In this document: piece by piece, positions 29,001 through 34,455 of the stretch | How the letters are laid out: each line of letters opens with the position of its first letter | How positions within the stretch are numbered: the stretch's first letter is position 1 | From: Bacteroidota bacterium | Lineage (GTDB): Bacteria; Bacteroidota; Bacteroidia; Bacteroidales; VadinHA17 | NCBI GenBank assembly: GCA_029547705.1 | Contig: JAKPOU010000028.1 | Coordinates: 1-55,981 of the forward strand | Length of the DNA stretch: 55,981 nucleotides | Direction of reading: 5' to 3' | The notes under the pieces: generated by a model | The model's database searches: none | What the model saw: only the letters and a program-made list of their open reading frames with translations | Told to the model about the DNA's origin: nothing | Made by a program: the position numbers and the translations under genes

Positions 29001-30572
29001 CGGACTATAAGTTGTGCCGGTTCCAACCTGGTGGCCCGGATGCAAGTCAGCATTATTGTACCAATGCAATTGGCCCGGATTTGTACCATTTCTGATCGCT
29101 GATAAGGAAACAGGTGTCCCGGAACAGACTGTCACATCGGAAGCAGTCGGCAAAGGAGGAGCTCCTACCAAACGAAGCCTGGAAAAATCATTGACAGAAT
29201 TATTGTATGTGAACGGGTCCATCGGATCATAGGGATTACATGGACCCCAGTTACGAAGCGTAACATCAAAAATATCATTCTCTTTATCGTTTATATAATC
29301 TCCGCTGTGATAAATAGGATAAGTCTGAGCAAGAGGAGTGACCAAAGTTTTAGTCCCTGCATCCCAAAGATACTGAATAACAGGTCCTTCAAAAAACCCT
29401 GATGGAGTTGTGTAACCTGTTGCATTTGTTGTTCCATCCGGGTTTACGTGCCAAACACCTGATATAGCCACACCATTGTTATCTGTCACTTTAACCATGG
29501 TCCCATGTACGTCTATATATACATTTGGTATCCCCTTCGCAGTATGTGTGCCATAAACATACTGTACATGTCTAGGTTCAATATTTGGCAAATCCGGTGC
29601 AACCGGCAACTGGCAATCAAATACAGTTGCATCTCTAAACCTAAAAGCTGTAATGTCTTCACCCACGCAAAATAAAGTACGGGGATCATCAACAGGCGGA
29701 TATAATTCTAAATCTCCAGTCCCCGGTACAGGGGTCCCATTATCTCTTTTATAGTTTGGAAGAATGATGATAACCATATTTTGAGTTACCATAAGATTAG
29801 GCTGAAGTGTGCCTGAACTCCATAAATGTGGATATATTGATACGTTCCATGTGCAATTATCTGTATTATCAGGATAAGAAGCGTACGTATGGATTGCACG
29901 ATAAATTCCTGATCCTACTCCGCCAATTTCATTAAAGGGTGCAATTGTTCTAGGTAATGCAGCTGGATACTGCCACTGTATGAATACTTGAGGAACACAA
30001 TAATGGATACTGTTGCGGAATCTTTTACTTAATGTAAAATTAAATTCAACCTCAACATCAGTTACCGCTGCACAAATATCCTTTGGGGCTATCTCACCAT
30101 ACAGGCCGTTGGTAAAATCAGCAGCAACAGCAATATAGTTATTCACTGCCTGAACATTTGAGAAATTAGGCTTAACACCTCCTGTCAATGTCAGCGTTCC
30201 CAGAGAAGCAGTATGGGAAACAAGAACTGTATTTCTGTTCGCGTAAGATATTGGATAAGGAAGTGCAATTCTTAAATTATTTCCTGCCGACACAGGGTTG
30301 CCAACCATGGCAACCGGCGAGCCTCCTATTGTTATTGACCAGCCATTGGATGTTCCTGCATTAACAACTGCTCTGTCAAATTCTACAATAAGCACTTGCT
30401 GATCAACATCAGTAAAAGTGATAGGATATCTGTTACTTGGAGCATTAACAGGAATAAGATAAGACTGCGAAAATATATTTAAAGATGATACAATAAAGAT
30501 AATTAGAAGAAAGTGTACTTTTCTGATTATCTGTTTATTGATATTAATCCCAGACGCAATTGACAGCTTCAT
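14061..30572 (-). CDS. Giant repetitive surface protein secreted by the type IX system
   Basis: A 5503-residue extracellular protein, probably an adhesin or surface filament. Residues 1-36 are a signal peptide (HFLLIIFIVSSLNIFSQ). An N-terminal region to about 480 has no family I recognise. From about 490 to 1780 come PKD-like and Ig-like modules, including five with the motif GGSIG...TICYG. From about 1785 to 4510 there are about 29 modules of roughly 94 residues, each with PGSI...TICEG, YQWQ, DTWFRR and a second Cys near the end, which suggests one disulfide per module. Further Ig-like modules follow, then five PKD domains (WNFGDG-type motifs, about 4975-5395). The last 100 residues (FNRLGVLIFES ... 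WNGYYKG ... PQGVYVWYV) are the T9SS type B sorting domain (gliding-motility-associated C-terminal domain). No PorP/SprF partner gene lies beside it. Confidence 0.93.
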   Translation of the reverse strand: MKLSIASGININKQIIRKVHFLLIIFIVSSLNIFSQSYLIPVNAPSNRYPITFTDVDQQVLIVEFDRAVVNAGTSNGWSITIGGSPVAMVGNPVSAGNNLRIALPYPISYANRNTVLVSHTASLGTLTLTGGVKPNFSNVQAVNNYIAVAADFTNGLYGEIAPKDICAAVTDVEVEFNFTLSKRFRNSIHYCVPQVFIQWQYPAALPRTIAPFNEIGGVGSGIYRAIHTYASYPDNTDNCTWNVSIYPHLWSSGTLQPNLMVTQNMVIIILPNYKRDNGTPVPGTGDLELYPPVDDPRTLFCVGEDITAFRFRDATVFDCQLPVAPDLPNIEPRHVQYVYGTHTAKGIPNVYIDVHGTMVKVTDNNGVAISGVWHVNPDGTTNATGYTTPSGFFEGPVIQYLWDAGTKTLVTPLAQTYPIYHSGDYINDKENDIFDVTLRNWGPCNPYDPMDPFTYNNSVNDFSRLRLVGAPPLPTASDVTVCSGTPVSLSAIRNGTNPGQLHWYNNADLHPGHQVGTGTTYSPGILADGTYNYWVREIGTTGQFCEGPAKQVTVTVRRLLQTPPNISGPTNTCPNVKDLVFSVPHNPPVMSPGGPTRYVWSVPAGLTIKSGQGTRSITVDVGTTVGNKTISVYLEYTSDPSCNSNPSTIQLTVFSVNHNPGTIRGSNICSGEVVNITNNASASTGNPSSGGLTYSWERAAGPTFSVWTPLTGSSATFSETISTPGVYRYRRTATFNCGDPVSTTRDITVFSITHNGGAISGTDICQGGTVNITNQTSAFTGTPASSGPTYSWHRAPGPAFSSWTLLSGSSATFSEIVNTPGTYRYRRTATFGCGNPRTAIVDITVNPLPAPVISGETSPCHGNTKVYTTQYHDGHNYSWSVVNGTISGSSTGNSVTVIWNLSSGTGSLRVTETIQSSGCAVTTPNYNITINPAAPGAAGAITGLSNMCYAQTGVTYSILPVANASNYVWSVPAGVNIVSGQGTTSLKVDFTSAAVSPVTISVYPENGCGAGGTSSRVITIYPELEGGSIGGDQTICYGYDVAAFTSSGAATGGAGSFSYLWQYTTDMSAPLGSSAWQNISSATGLTYDHGTLTGTTRFVRRAVEGTCSTPVYSNIVTVTVRPQLNGGSIGSDQTICYGADVAAFTSSGAATGGAGSFSYLWQYTTDMSAPLGSSAWQDISSATGLIYDHGTLTGTTRFVRRAVEGTCSTPVYSNIVRVTVRPELKGGLISGNQTICYGTIPAQFTNSTAASGGAGSFTYSWWYTTDAGLDAGDPGWNEISSSNTTGFNYNNTLTTTTRFVRRAVDGTCTTPVYSNIVTVTVRPQLDGGEVGTSQTVCYGNDVPGFTSKSPATGGEGSFTYTWQYTTNMLATPGDGNWTDIGSSNSVTYDHGNLTTTTKFVRKAVESTCSPVVYSNEIIITVMPALNSGVIGSSHFICYGEAPNPFSSLVPASGGGGSFTYTWQYTTNTSAVAGDGNWTDIANSDDEAYTHGVLTATTLFVRKAEDASCTTPVYSNIITVTINPLPVTSLIRGPSVLCEDATNRVYEVDNHPGSTYTWTVPSSMVITSPPGMYFIIVDAVPGMAAPGDTITVTETILSTGCVGKPVKLPVSVVPIIPGVVVNGPASLCLGDTAVYSVPFNSGSTYTWSYPAGAYIISAPNSHSVEITFKMAGTGVVSVIENSNGVCNTIHIPLNVTVNPLPAIFNLSAPVAYCSHQSGVTITLSGSQTGVNYQLYNSTGPVGAPLAGTGSSLAWADNENETYYVIATNATTGCEQLMNGTVTPVVNYVSAGQIGTDHAVCENASPDAFTSITAGTGSGAITYQWQRSTDNSTWTNIPGATSLVYASGPVSASTYFRRMAISTLGSSVCEDPSNSILVTLITFNPGSIGSDISICEGTAPGTAFTSVPPTGTGTFTYRWLSSTDGINYSFTGITDETYTPGVLYADTWFKREVTATYLTRSCVKETNAVKVTVINFSPGSIGSDQTICEGTVPASFTSVAASGDGTFTYSWESSSTGTGGWVPLGVTTPAYSSPALSADTYFRRAVTATHGGTSCTLYTNTILVKVNSFDAGTIGPPQTICENTAPSELATVISASADPAATMTYQWQSSSDGTNYSSISGATGENYTSGTLLTDTWFRRQVTVTLNGRTCTGLTPGVLIKVNNLSPGSIEGTQTVCEGEIPAPFTETAAAVADGTTVAYQWQESTDGSNFVNVAPGGNNATYAPPAPLAGDTWFKRIVTSTLDGVGCLKESNVIKVTVINFDPGSIAGDQSICENSPAAPLTSVSPSGDGTFTYRWKMSTDGTDFVQIGATGETYNPGILTQDTWYKRIVRSALNGKTCLDSTNFVKITVLNFTPGSITGNQIICEGAMPDAFGSVPAMGDGTFTYEWKMSTNGITYTPIPSSDVEIYTPPAGLTADTWFKRSVTSTDGIASCVLETNPIKVTVINFSPGAIASDQTICEGKAPAPFTSVAASGDGTMTYQWQISTDGLDFTDINLATGPTYASPALTADTWFRRISTATIDTKSCSEPTNEVFVNVITFDPGKIGSNQTICQGETPAPLVETDPASGEGTFTYLWQSSHDGTNFNNITGATGMDYAPGPLTQNTWFRREVTATLNGRACRLYTDPVIVRVNRITPGTITGTQTICEGDTPAQLTGTAATSDFGHLYQWQESTDEGINWDNVPSGGNAPDYSPPSLNTDTWYRRLVISTVGITTCEEESNVVRVTVINFDPGAIEEDQVICENTPAALITSITPTGDGIFSYRWFRRTEGSTFTQIGGALGETFNPGILTEDTWYYREVKATLNGKECYRNTNEIEIIVNNLTPGSISDDQTVCEGEDPVPLTTGTSPTFDGPVSYRWQSSTDGINFADIIGATDETYDPPVLDQDTWFRRAVTSTIGLNACTKYSNHVRITVINFTPGSIGSSQTICEGSAPAAFTSVAASGDGAKTYQWQFSTDSINYINVPMGGTGATYSAGILTQDTWFRRLATAEVNHKLCVKISDTVKITVINFDPGSISGDQVICENDTPAPFASSADALGDGVISYQWQASLDGTNYTNITGATGNIYAPGPLAQNTWFRRQATATLNGRQCILYTVPVMVEVNRITPGSISGTQTICEGDIPAPFTSVAATGDGIITYQWQESADNGGSWHDITTGGDVEIYVAPELDADMWYKRIAKSTKDGTECSRESNVIMVTVNNFDPGNIAADQTICENTAPLPFTSITPTGDGVFSYRWFRSTDGHAFSLIPTAVGETYSPGVLTQDTWYYREVTSTLGTKKCIAGTDTILVRVNNFDPGDIDGTQTICEGTAPAEFKETAAAASYDGALISYQWQESSDGFFFTDIPGADGVTYSAPSPAADTWYRRAVKATLGTNECTGYSSIIKVTVINFVPGSIGSDRVICEGSSPAAFTSVPAGGDGAKTYQWQFSTDSINYTDVLAGGTGAAYSAGPLTQDTWFRRLSTATIGSVSCTKITDTIKVTVINFDPGTVSPDQTICEGDIPAEIISPAATGDGTFAYQWQSSTNGTSFSSINGATDVNYAPGALMVDTWFRRQVTATVKGMSCIDLTPAVRITVNNLNPGSVTGAQTICKGAKPAALTSVTPGTGDGSNITYQWQESADNGTSWADVPSDGDGADYSPPSLTADMLYRRVTLSELNGITCTKESNIVKITVINFDPGQIGHGQTICEGTAPDALTSSVPPSGDGSFTYRWFRSTDDITYNPVPGALNETYSPGILTQDTWFYREVTATLGSGSCPAVTNKVLITVNNFLPGSLDADQTICEGDKPAVIGGVSPSGDGMNYTYQWYESADGTVFTEITGATDETFDPPVLNADTWYKRAVTSHLNGNECTRETAPERIWVINFVPGTIGEDQTICDNTAPLPFTGTAPTGDGTFTFSWEYSLDGSAWHPVPGINTATYAAPVLTADTWYRRIVTSELNSHTCSKATAPVRVTVINFVPGSISTNQTICEGDTPAPFGSIAASGDGTFTYQWQSSINGSDFSNIVGETDETYAAGPLMADTWYRRQVTAELNGRTCSAVTTAIRMTVNNVTAGAIGSDQIICEGTAPLPLTSVTPVYDGDVTYEWQSSTDGSTFITISGAEDETYSPPVLYADTWYKRIVTSTLNSVACWKESNVVRITVNNFDPGSISGDQTICEGTAPAPVLSVTPTGDGVFSYRWFSSTDGTGYNLIIGAVSETYNPGVLIQDTWYKREVTSRLGTNICIVENDPVKITVNNLDPGVVTGDVTICEGDIPSVITGTDATGDGDITYQWRISNDGVNYTDIITDGDGKDYAPGPLFQDTWFLRTVTSDYYGQRCTEISGSFRVIVNNVNPGTIISDQTICLGGDPVPFISIVHGSGKGNITYEWESSIDNSVWNPIAGSNTPGYDSPVLTQDTWFRRITRSDHGGTVCEKISNIVKVTVNEVYGGAIEKDQPICFGSAPAPLTSANDGGGTGTVSYQWQRSADGVIWNTISGETGKTYAPGVLYSDTWYKRVLISIENGVLCQAESDPVKITVNSLPVAILTGGETICDGDPATLSISITNGTAPYEVYIENHGTETINGPDADILVYPSSTTTYRILSVRDVNGCDAVNMIGNATVIVRDLPHIVTEPVDRAICEYGVLNFSVVATGSDLDYQWYVDRQDGNGFVTLTDAGIFYGVQTPVLNLFGVTRDMDGYVFRVTVSTCGVTRISDDVNLTVNTAPEIQEQPKDTTICTGDDAEFLILATGTNLTYKWQYKPPSGSFTDIVNGGIYTVTDSILTLTDVPLSFNNYFFRVIVSGKCGSPLYSNFVVLRVNGPPKPVVHPNDRAVCDGGGPVFFTGNGTGLIDSLRWQVSTDNGINWDDIYDNAHYAGTTTQQLSIIDINYDDFHNNRYRLALKAFCATAYTNAAVLTVNRLPVVSFTDDPIPACGDVPLVITPVITGGTAPWKSHSWTGDIGPLNNYFSPAPTFRTRIAGTYDLTYRVVDDNMCAGEGSVSVVVDAPDATFTQDISMACTPATVKFSKDMTGMKSWEWNFGDGTPVNTTDENPVHVFTNTTSTAIVYRTIKLTVESMAGCYDTKTSMMTVYPAVIAHLTASDDVVCHGNQIVFTADPGANIYMWDFGDGTPRVPGVNTSTHMFTNLTGTPVTRTVKVVTTSMYGCSDSTTMDIVVMPMPLAQFSATPNNQTYDAVGNKVVFTDETTPVSTWTYHWDFGDGGSSTLQHPEHTFTGTGTYNVVLTVTNGKCTSTISHPVHILPLPPVADFDSIPSGCATWTITPNNTSLNTEMPGTTYRWDFGDGSYSTAKNPSYTYFKAGEYRVELTVTGPGGMSVKSQVVRAYPSPRAYFEVSPTLVFVNDERVRCFNLTEGGDYFVWEFGDGDTSRMREPYHKYMEEGVYDITLWAYNNDGCRDVFVLSPGVTVQPAGDVRFSTVFRPNPTGPIERSDLPTGGNEIDQFFFPPIRDKVIKYKLQVFNRLGVLIFESHDINVPWNGYYKGQLCPQGVYVWYVEGKYANGQPFKKVGDITLLH
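18159..23792 (-). repeat. Higher-order repeat: four complete blocks of five Ig-like modules
   Basis: Within the giant gene the ~94-residue modules recur in a fixed order A-B-C-D-E. Block starts, at the Phe codon of FDPG in each A module, are near 23792, 22388, 20978, 19559 and 18158, giving periods of about 1404, 1410, 1419 and 1401 bases. A modules share YRWF and ETY(N/S)PG(I/V)LTQDTW; D modules share TWFRR(Q/E) followed by LNGR; E modules share YQWQES and KESNVV. B and C are less distinct, though two C modules share YQWQFSTDSINY. A shorter block before it (24925 to 23793) has A, C, D and E but seems to lack B, and a fifth block after 18158 is incomplete. Confidence 0.8.
26941..27480 (-). 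repeat. Nearly identical tandem module duplication
   Basis: Bases 26941-27180 and 27241-27480 differ at only 14 of 240 positions (300-base period), including a 60-base stretch with no difference. They encode two adjacent TICYG-type Ig modules. Other modules in the gene are far more divergent, so this is the most recent duplication. Confidence 0.9.
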
Positions 30573-31091
30573 GACAGATTATTTTTTGCAGATATATTAT
30601 TGACAGTATTGCTGAAGATTAAGACTAACCTCTTGTTAAAAAGGTTGCATAGGTGAACTTTACTGAATAAGTAGATAAGATCGCTAAACTTTTGGCTAAC
30701 GAAGAATTTATAAATTCGATATAAAGGAGATCCTGTTACCGCGTTGCCTAAACAATCAGGGTTGAGAAGATAATCATAAATGATTAACCGGTCATTAATC
30801 CTATTATAATTAAAGGTCGATTCTAGATATAACGGAACAACAATCCGTAAGGGATAGCAGAACATAATTTACAAATGAAAACAACTATAGTTTGACTTTC
30901 ACGATCATTTGTACGCAAAAAATACCTATATGTTCTGTTCTTGTGTTTATTTTTGTAATGAATTATTGAATGGTATATTAGTGGCAGGAAGTGTACATGG
31001 AACTTGATGGTCTTAAGGAACGGTTAATGACGGTGCATATAGCTGAATCTTCTTTCTTTTTTTTCTAAATTTATGCCGAAGACATTACAAT
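30573..31091. other. Divergent intergenic region between giant gene and polysaccharide locus
   Basis: No convincing gene. A minus-strand frame of 98 codons (30569-30865) overlaps the giant gene's start as ATGA, but its composition is not protein-like. TATTTTTG at 30948-30955 on the plus strand matches the -7 consensus for the rightward gene, with an unusually long 135-base leader and no -33 element. I see no -7 match for the giant gene. Base composition drops to AT-rich from here to the right edge. Confidence 0.45.
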
Positions 31092-31952
31092 ATGCGTGAT
31101 TTCACCCCTGAAACATATAAGTTACTTCTCAAATCTTTTCTGAAACAGAATTATAACTTTCAGTCATTTATAGATTTCTTTACAAACGCAAAATCCAGGA
31201 CTGTTATCTTACGTCATGACGTGGATGCAAGAAAAATGAATTCGCTTTTATTTGCACAATTAGAAAACAAATTTGGGATTAAGGGTACTTATTATTTCAG
31301 AATTACCCCTGAAAGCTTTGATGAAAACATAATCAAACAGATATATGATTTAGGCCATGAGATAGGGTATCATTATGAAGATGTTAGCTTAATTGCCAAA
31401 ACGCGAAGTATCTTCAATGTGCAACGTTATAACACAAACAGGGATAAAGCTTTGCTAATTAAAGCTTCAATTGACAGCTTTAGTAAAAATCTCGCAAAAT
31501 TAAGAAGGATTGTGCCGGTTGAAACGGTATGTATGCATGGGAGTCCTCTGAGTAAATGGGACAACCGGCTGTTGTGGAAGTATTATAATTACAGGGATTT
31601 TGGTATAAAAGGAGAACCCTATTTTGACACTGATTTCGGGGAGGTGTTTTATCTTACAGATACCGGGAGAAGATGGGACGGAGAGGCATTTTCGGTCAGG
31701 GATAAAACAACAAGAAAAGAGACAAACAAAACCTCAGGAACAGAGGCAATTAAAGGAGGAAACAGCCTTCATTCAACTTTCGATATAATAAATGCACTAA
31801 AGGAAAACAGACTGCCCGAAAAGATTATGTTGACCGTTCATCCGCAACGATGGGACAGTAGACCCTTAGTCTGGTTCCGGGAGCTTATCTGGCAGAATGT
31901 TAAAAACATTGTAAAAGGAACTCTTGTAAAAATTCAAAACGATAAGTTATGA
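31092..31952 (+). CDS. Polysaccharide deacetylase-like protein
   Basis: A 286-residue protein with a NodB-type (CE4-like) deacetylase fold, probably acting on an N-acetylated sugar or glycolipid. The metal-binding motif 1 appears as RHDVDA (residues 41-46), and motif 2 as GHEIGYHYED with His89 and His94. Later motifs are CMHGSP and, near the C-terminus, LTVHPQRW, which supplies a catalytic-type histidine. There is no signal peptide, so it is probably cytoplasmic, as in the deacetylase-like proteins found in O-antigen and exopolysaccharide loci. It is the only rightward gene in this part and converges with the leftward polysaccharide operon. Confidence 0.8.
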   Translation: MRDFTPETYKLLLKSFLKQNYNFQSFIDFFTNAKSRTVILRHDVDARKMNSLLFAQLENKFGIKGTYYFRITPESFDENIIKQIYDLGHEIGYHYEDVSLIAKTRSIFNVQRYNTNRDKALLIKASIDSFSKNLAKLRRIVPVETVCMHGSPLSKWDNRLLWKYYNYRDFGIKGEPYFDTDFGEVFYLTDTGRRWDGEAFSVRDKTTRKETNKTSGTEAIKGGNSLHSTFDIINALKENRLPEKIMLTVHPQRWDSRPLVWFRELIWQNVKNIVKGTLVKIQNDKL

Positions 31953-32013
31953 TTTACAAATATGAAATGAAAAGTCTTTCCAGGTTTCTGAAATTTTAAT
32001 CCTTCAGGTTTTC

Positions 32014-32433
32014 TTATTCTTGTTGATCTATCTTATTCAATACTCTGTATCTGTTGCCGAGCACCATTCTTATTACCCCCACCCCAGCAACCAATCCAAT
32101 TACATTCGATAACATATCAAACACATTGAAGGTCCTGCCAGGAACCCATAATTGAATTAATTCGGTGGCTACTGCGAGTATTAAAATAAGTCTGACAAAT
32201 TTCGGGAAAGGATTTACAGAAAAAAGGGAAATCCTCTTAAGTTGACCTACTAAATAATAAAGACAAATAAGGAAGTAAACCGCAAAATGAAGAAGATGGT
32301 CGAGGCGTATGCTGAATACTTCCGGCCCGAGAAATATCTTGTCTAAGCTAATTTTCCTAATCGGGACAAAAGTCGTTAATAAAACAGCAAGATATCCCAG
32401 CCAGAAAATTATACGATAAAATAATTGTTTCAA
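32014..32433 (-). CDS. VanZ-like membrane protein
   Basis: A 139-residue integral membrane protein with four helices and the VanZ-family signature: D-H-x-x-H-F near residue 46, ATELIQLWVPGR in helix 3 and FDMLSNVIGLVAG in helix 4. The family is named for a teicoplanin-resistance protein, but its biochemical role is unsettled; it is very common at the ends of exopolysaccharide loci. It appears to be the last gene of the leftward locus. Confidence 0.85.
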   Translation of the reverse strand: MKQLFYRIIFWLGYLAVLLTTFVPIRKISLDKIFLGPEVFSIRLDHLLHFAVYFLICLYYLVGQLKRISLFSVNPFPKFVRLILILAVATELIQLWVPGRTFNVFDMLSNVIGLVAGVGVIRMVLGNRYRVLNKIDQQE

Positions 32434-32539
32434 ATAAATATTATGGATGAATTATATATTGCAAACCGTTTGATTCGAATGTTGTGGCAGCAAAGTATGC
32501 AGGCAATAGCAACAAATGCATTTTATATTCTCTGTGCAA

Positions 32540-33622
32540 CTATCTAAACCTTTCCTGATAATCCGGATTTTCCTGCATAATATAAAAACTTTCCGGCCAG
32601 TTTTCAATGAACCAGATAAGCATTGAAGTGACATCTATCTTGTCCTTCAGCATTTTATTCCGACGTTTATTCCAATCAGTCTTTATATTCTCCTTTTTTA
32701 ATAGTTCCAGTCCTTTTTTAATTGCTTCCTGCTGATCGTTCTCCGATTCAGAAAAAATATAACATAAACGATATTTTTCACTTTGCTCTTCCAAACAAAG
32801 ACTCCTATTGTTATGAATAATGACGGCAGGAGTTCCGAGAACAGTACTCTCAGAAGGCATGGTAAAACTATCTGCCAATATCAATGATGCATACGCCAAT
32901 GCATCATGGATTCTGAATGGTGCAATATTAATTTTGTAAGTTTGCAATATCGGGGGAAGTTCTGATTCTGATGAGATAAACACTTTCGCATATTGTGAAA
33001 ATTGTTTTACGGCTTCAAGCTTATTATTAAAATTCATGCCTTTATGCCCATAATCATGACTTGCTTTCCACGAACTGAATCGCAGTATTACATATTTCTC
33101 ATTTACTGATATACCCATTTCGTCAAGAACTGAAATGTCAGGTTTATATCTGTTTGGATGAAGATATGCAAGTTCATGACAACCAGAATATCTGACAACT
33201 TTTGAGGATTTTAACGGATGTTCATAATCCCCTGTCAGAATAGCTTTTGTGAAAGGTTTGTAAAGCCATATCTGTTCAAAATTAAAAGTATCCTCAAAGG
33301 CAATATGAGGTTTACCTGTGACAAACGCAACATGAGCAGCATAATGTGACCCATGGCTTAGGAACAAGTCGGGTTTAAACCGGTATGCTACTTTGTAGAT
33401 CCCGTAACCAAATTTTAATATACTTGAAACCTTGCCTTGAATAGATTCTGGAATTTTTCCTAAAATAACAAAAGGAAGATCATAGTGTTCAAGTAATTTT
33501 ACAACATGTTCTTTCTCCCGGCAGGTAAAAAGAATTTGATGCTGCCTGTTCATCATAATTATGGCAAAATTCCGAAAGAGATGAACGTGGGCAGGATGAC
33601 CAATATCAACTAAAATACGCAT
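32540..33622 (-). CDS. DUF354 family GT-B-fold protein
   Basis: A 360-residue protein of the DUF354 family, whose fold resembles UDP-GlcNAc 2-epimerases and GT-B glycosyltransferases. It opens with ILVDIGHPAHVHLFRN, the family's diagnostic start. Other landmarks are LFLSHGSHYAAHVAF, AFEDTFNFEQ and, in the second domain, DSFTMPSESTVLGTPAV, which corresponds to the nucleotide-sugar binding loop. Its substrate is unknown; family members sit in surface-polysaccharide loci. It starts 5 bases after the decarboxylase-like gene and 106 bases separate it from VanZ. Confidence 0.82.
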   Translation of the reverse strand: MRILVDIGHPAHVHLFRNFAIIMMNRQHQILFTCREKEHVVKLLEHYDLPFVILGKIPESIQGKVSSILKFGYGIYKVAYRFKPDLFLSHGSHYAAHVAFVTGKPHIAFEDTFNFEQIWLYKPFTKAILTGDYEHPLKSSKVVRYSGCHELAYLHPNRYKPDISVLDEMGISVNEKYVILRFSSWKASHDYGHKGMNFNNKLEAVKQFSQYAKVFISSESELPPILQTYKINIAPFRIHDALAYASLILADSFTMPSESTVLGTPAVIIHNNRSLCLEEQSEKYRLCYIFSESENDQQEAIKKGLELLKKENIKTDWNKRRNKMLKDKIDVTSMLIWFIENWPESFYIMQENPDYQERFR

Positions 33623-33627
33623 ATTGG

Positions 33628-34446
33628 CTAGTCAAGAAGTCTGGCAATAATGGTACTGCCGGCATATACCTGCTCTCCCTCACGAATCTTAATCTCACAA
33701 TTACGTGGTATAATCATGTCAAACTGTGATCCCCATCTGATCTTTCCGATAATACTGCCTCTTTCGACAATATCTCCAGGCTTTTTCATAATAATACATC
33801 TTCTGACTCCTCTGGCAGCAATCTGTACCACACCGGCAATGACACCATCCTCTCTTTCTATAACGACTGTATTTCTTTCATTGGTTATAGTGGACACAGG
33901 TGTATTTAGCCCTATTGCCGTGCCGTCCGTATGTTTTACCAGAACAATCTTTCCATCTATTGGTGACCTGTTTACATGCACATCAAATAATGTCATGGCA
34001 ATACCTATCAGATAACAGGGCCTTTTAAGAATGTTTGTTTTCGTGATCTCAGATAAATCAGCAATTCTTAATTTTTTAACCGTTACAGGTATCTGATCTT
34101 TTTCAAGTTCCTTTATGTAGATGATACGCCCATCTGCACCTGATACTATATCATTTTGGTCTCCCGGAATTATCCGATGCGGATTCCTGAAAAACCTGTA
34201 AAAAAAAAGTACTGTAAATAATAATATAATTATAAAACCACTAATAAATGGGGTTGCCAACCATAAAGGCATATCAATAAATGAATAACTAATAATGTTT
34301 AGTACAGATGCGGCTGAGGCCAGCCACACATTATCCGTGTAAAGGAACTTACGGTTGAAACCACCTTTTACAATCCAGAAAACAAATAATGCTGTCGAAA
34401 GCAGAAAAGTTGATAAAACAATAATAATAAATTCCATAACTGTCAT
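33628..34446 (-). CDS. Phosphatidylserine decarboxylase family protein
   Basis: A 272-residue membrane-linked decarboxylase of the PSD family, which uses a pyruvoyl group made by self-cleavage. Three membrane helices occupy about residues 1-85. The catalytic part has VHVNRSPIDG, then IRWGSQFD, where Gly239-Ser240 is the expected cleavage site of the short (archaeal-type) PSDs. The family decarboxylates phosphatidylserine to phosphatidylethanolamine. Here the gene is embedded in a polysaccharide locus directly after an ATP-grasp ligase, so another serine- or amino-acid-containing substrate is possible. A housekeeping lipid role cannot be excluded. Confidence 0.85.
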   Translation of the reverse strand: MTVMEFIIIVLSTFLLSTALFVFWIVKGGFNRKFLYTDNVWLASAASVLNIISYSFIDMPLWLATPFISGFIIILLFTVLFFYRFFRNPHRIIPGDQNDIVSGADGRIIYIKELEKDQIPVTVKKLRIADLSEITKTNILKRPCYLIGIAMTLFDVHVNRSPIDGKIVLVKHTDGTAIGLNTPVSTITNERNTVVIEREDGVIAGVVQIAARGVRRCIIMKKPGDIVERGSIIGKIRWGSQFDMIIPRNCEIKIREGEQVYAGSTIIARLLD

Positions 34447-34455
34447 TCTAATAAG

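Noticed and set aside
15094..29232. Numerous 60-230 codon open frames antisense to the giant gene
   Set aside because: They repeat with the module period and are shadows of a repetitive, stop-poor gene.
30569..30865. A 98-codon minus-strand frame that overlaps the giant gene's start codon as ATGA
   Set aside because: The amino-acid composition looks like translated intergenic AT-rich DNA, it matches no family, and there is no promoter or ribosome-binding evidence.
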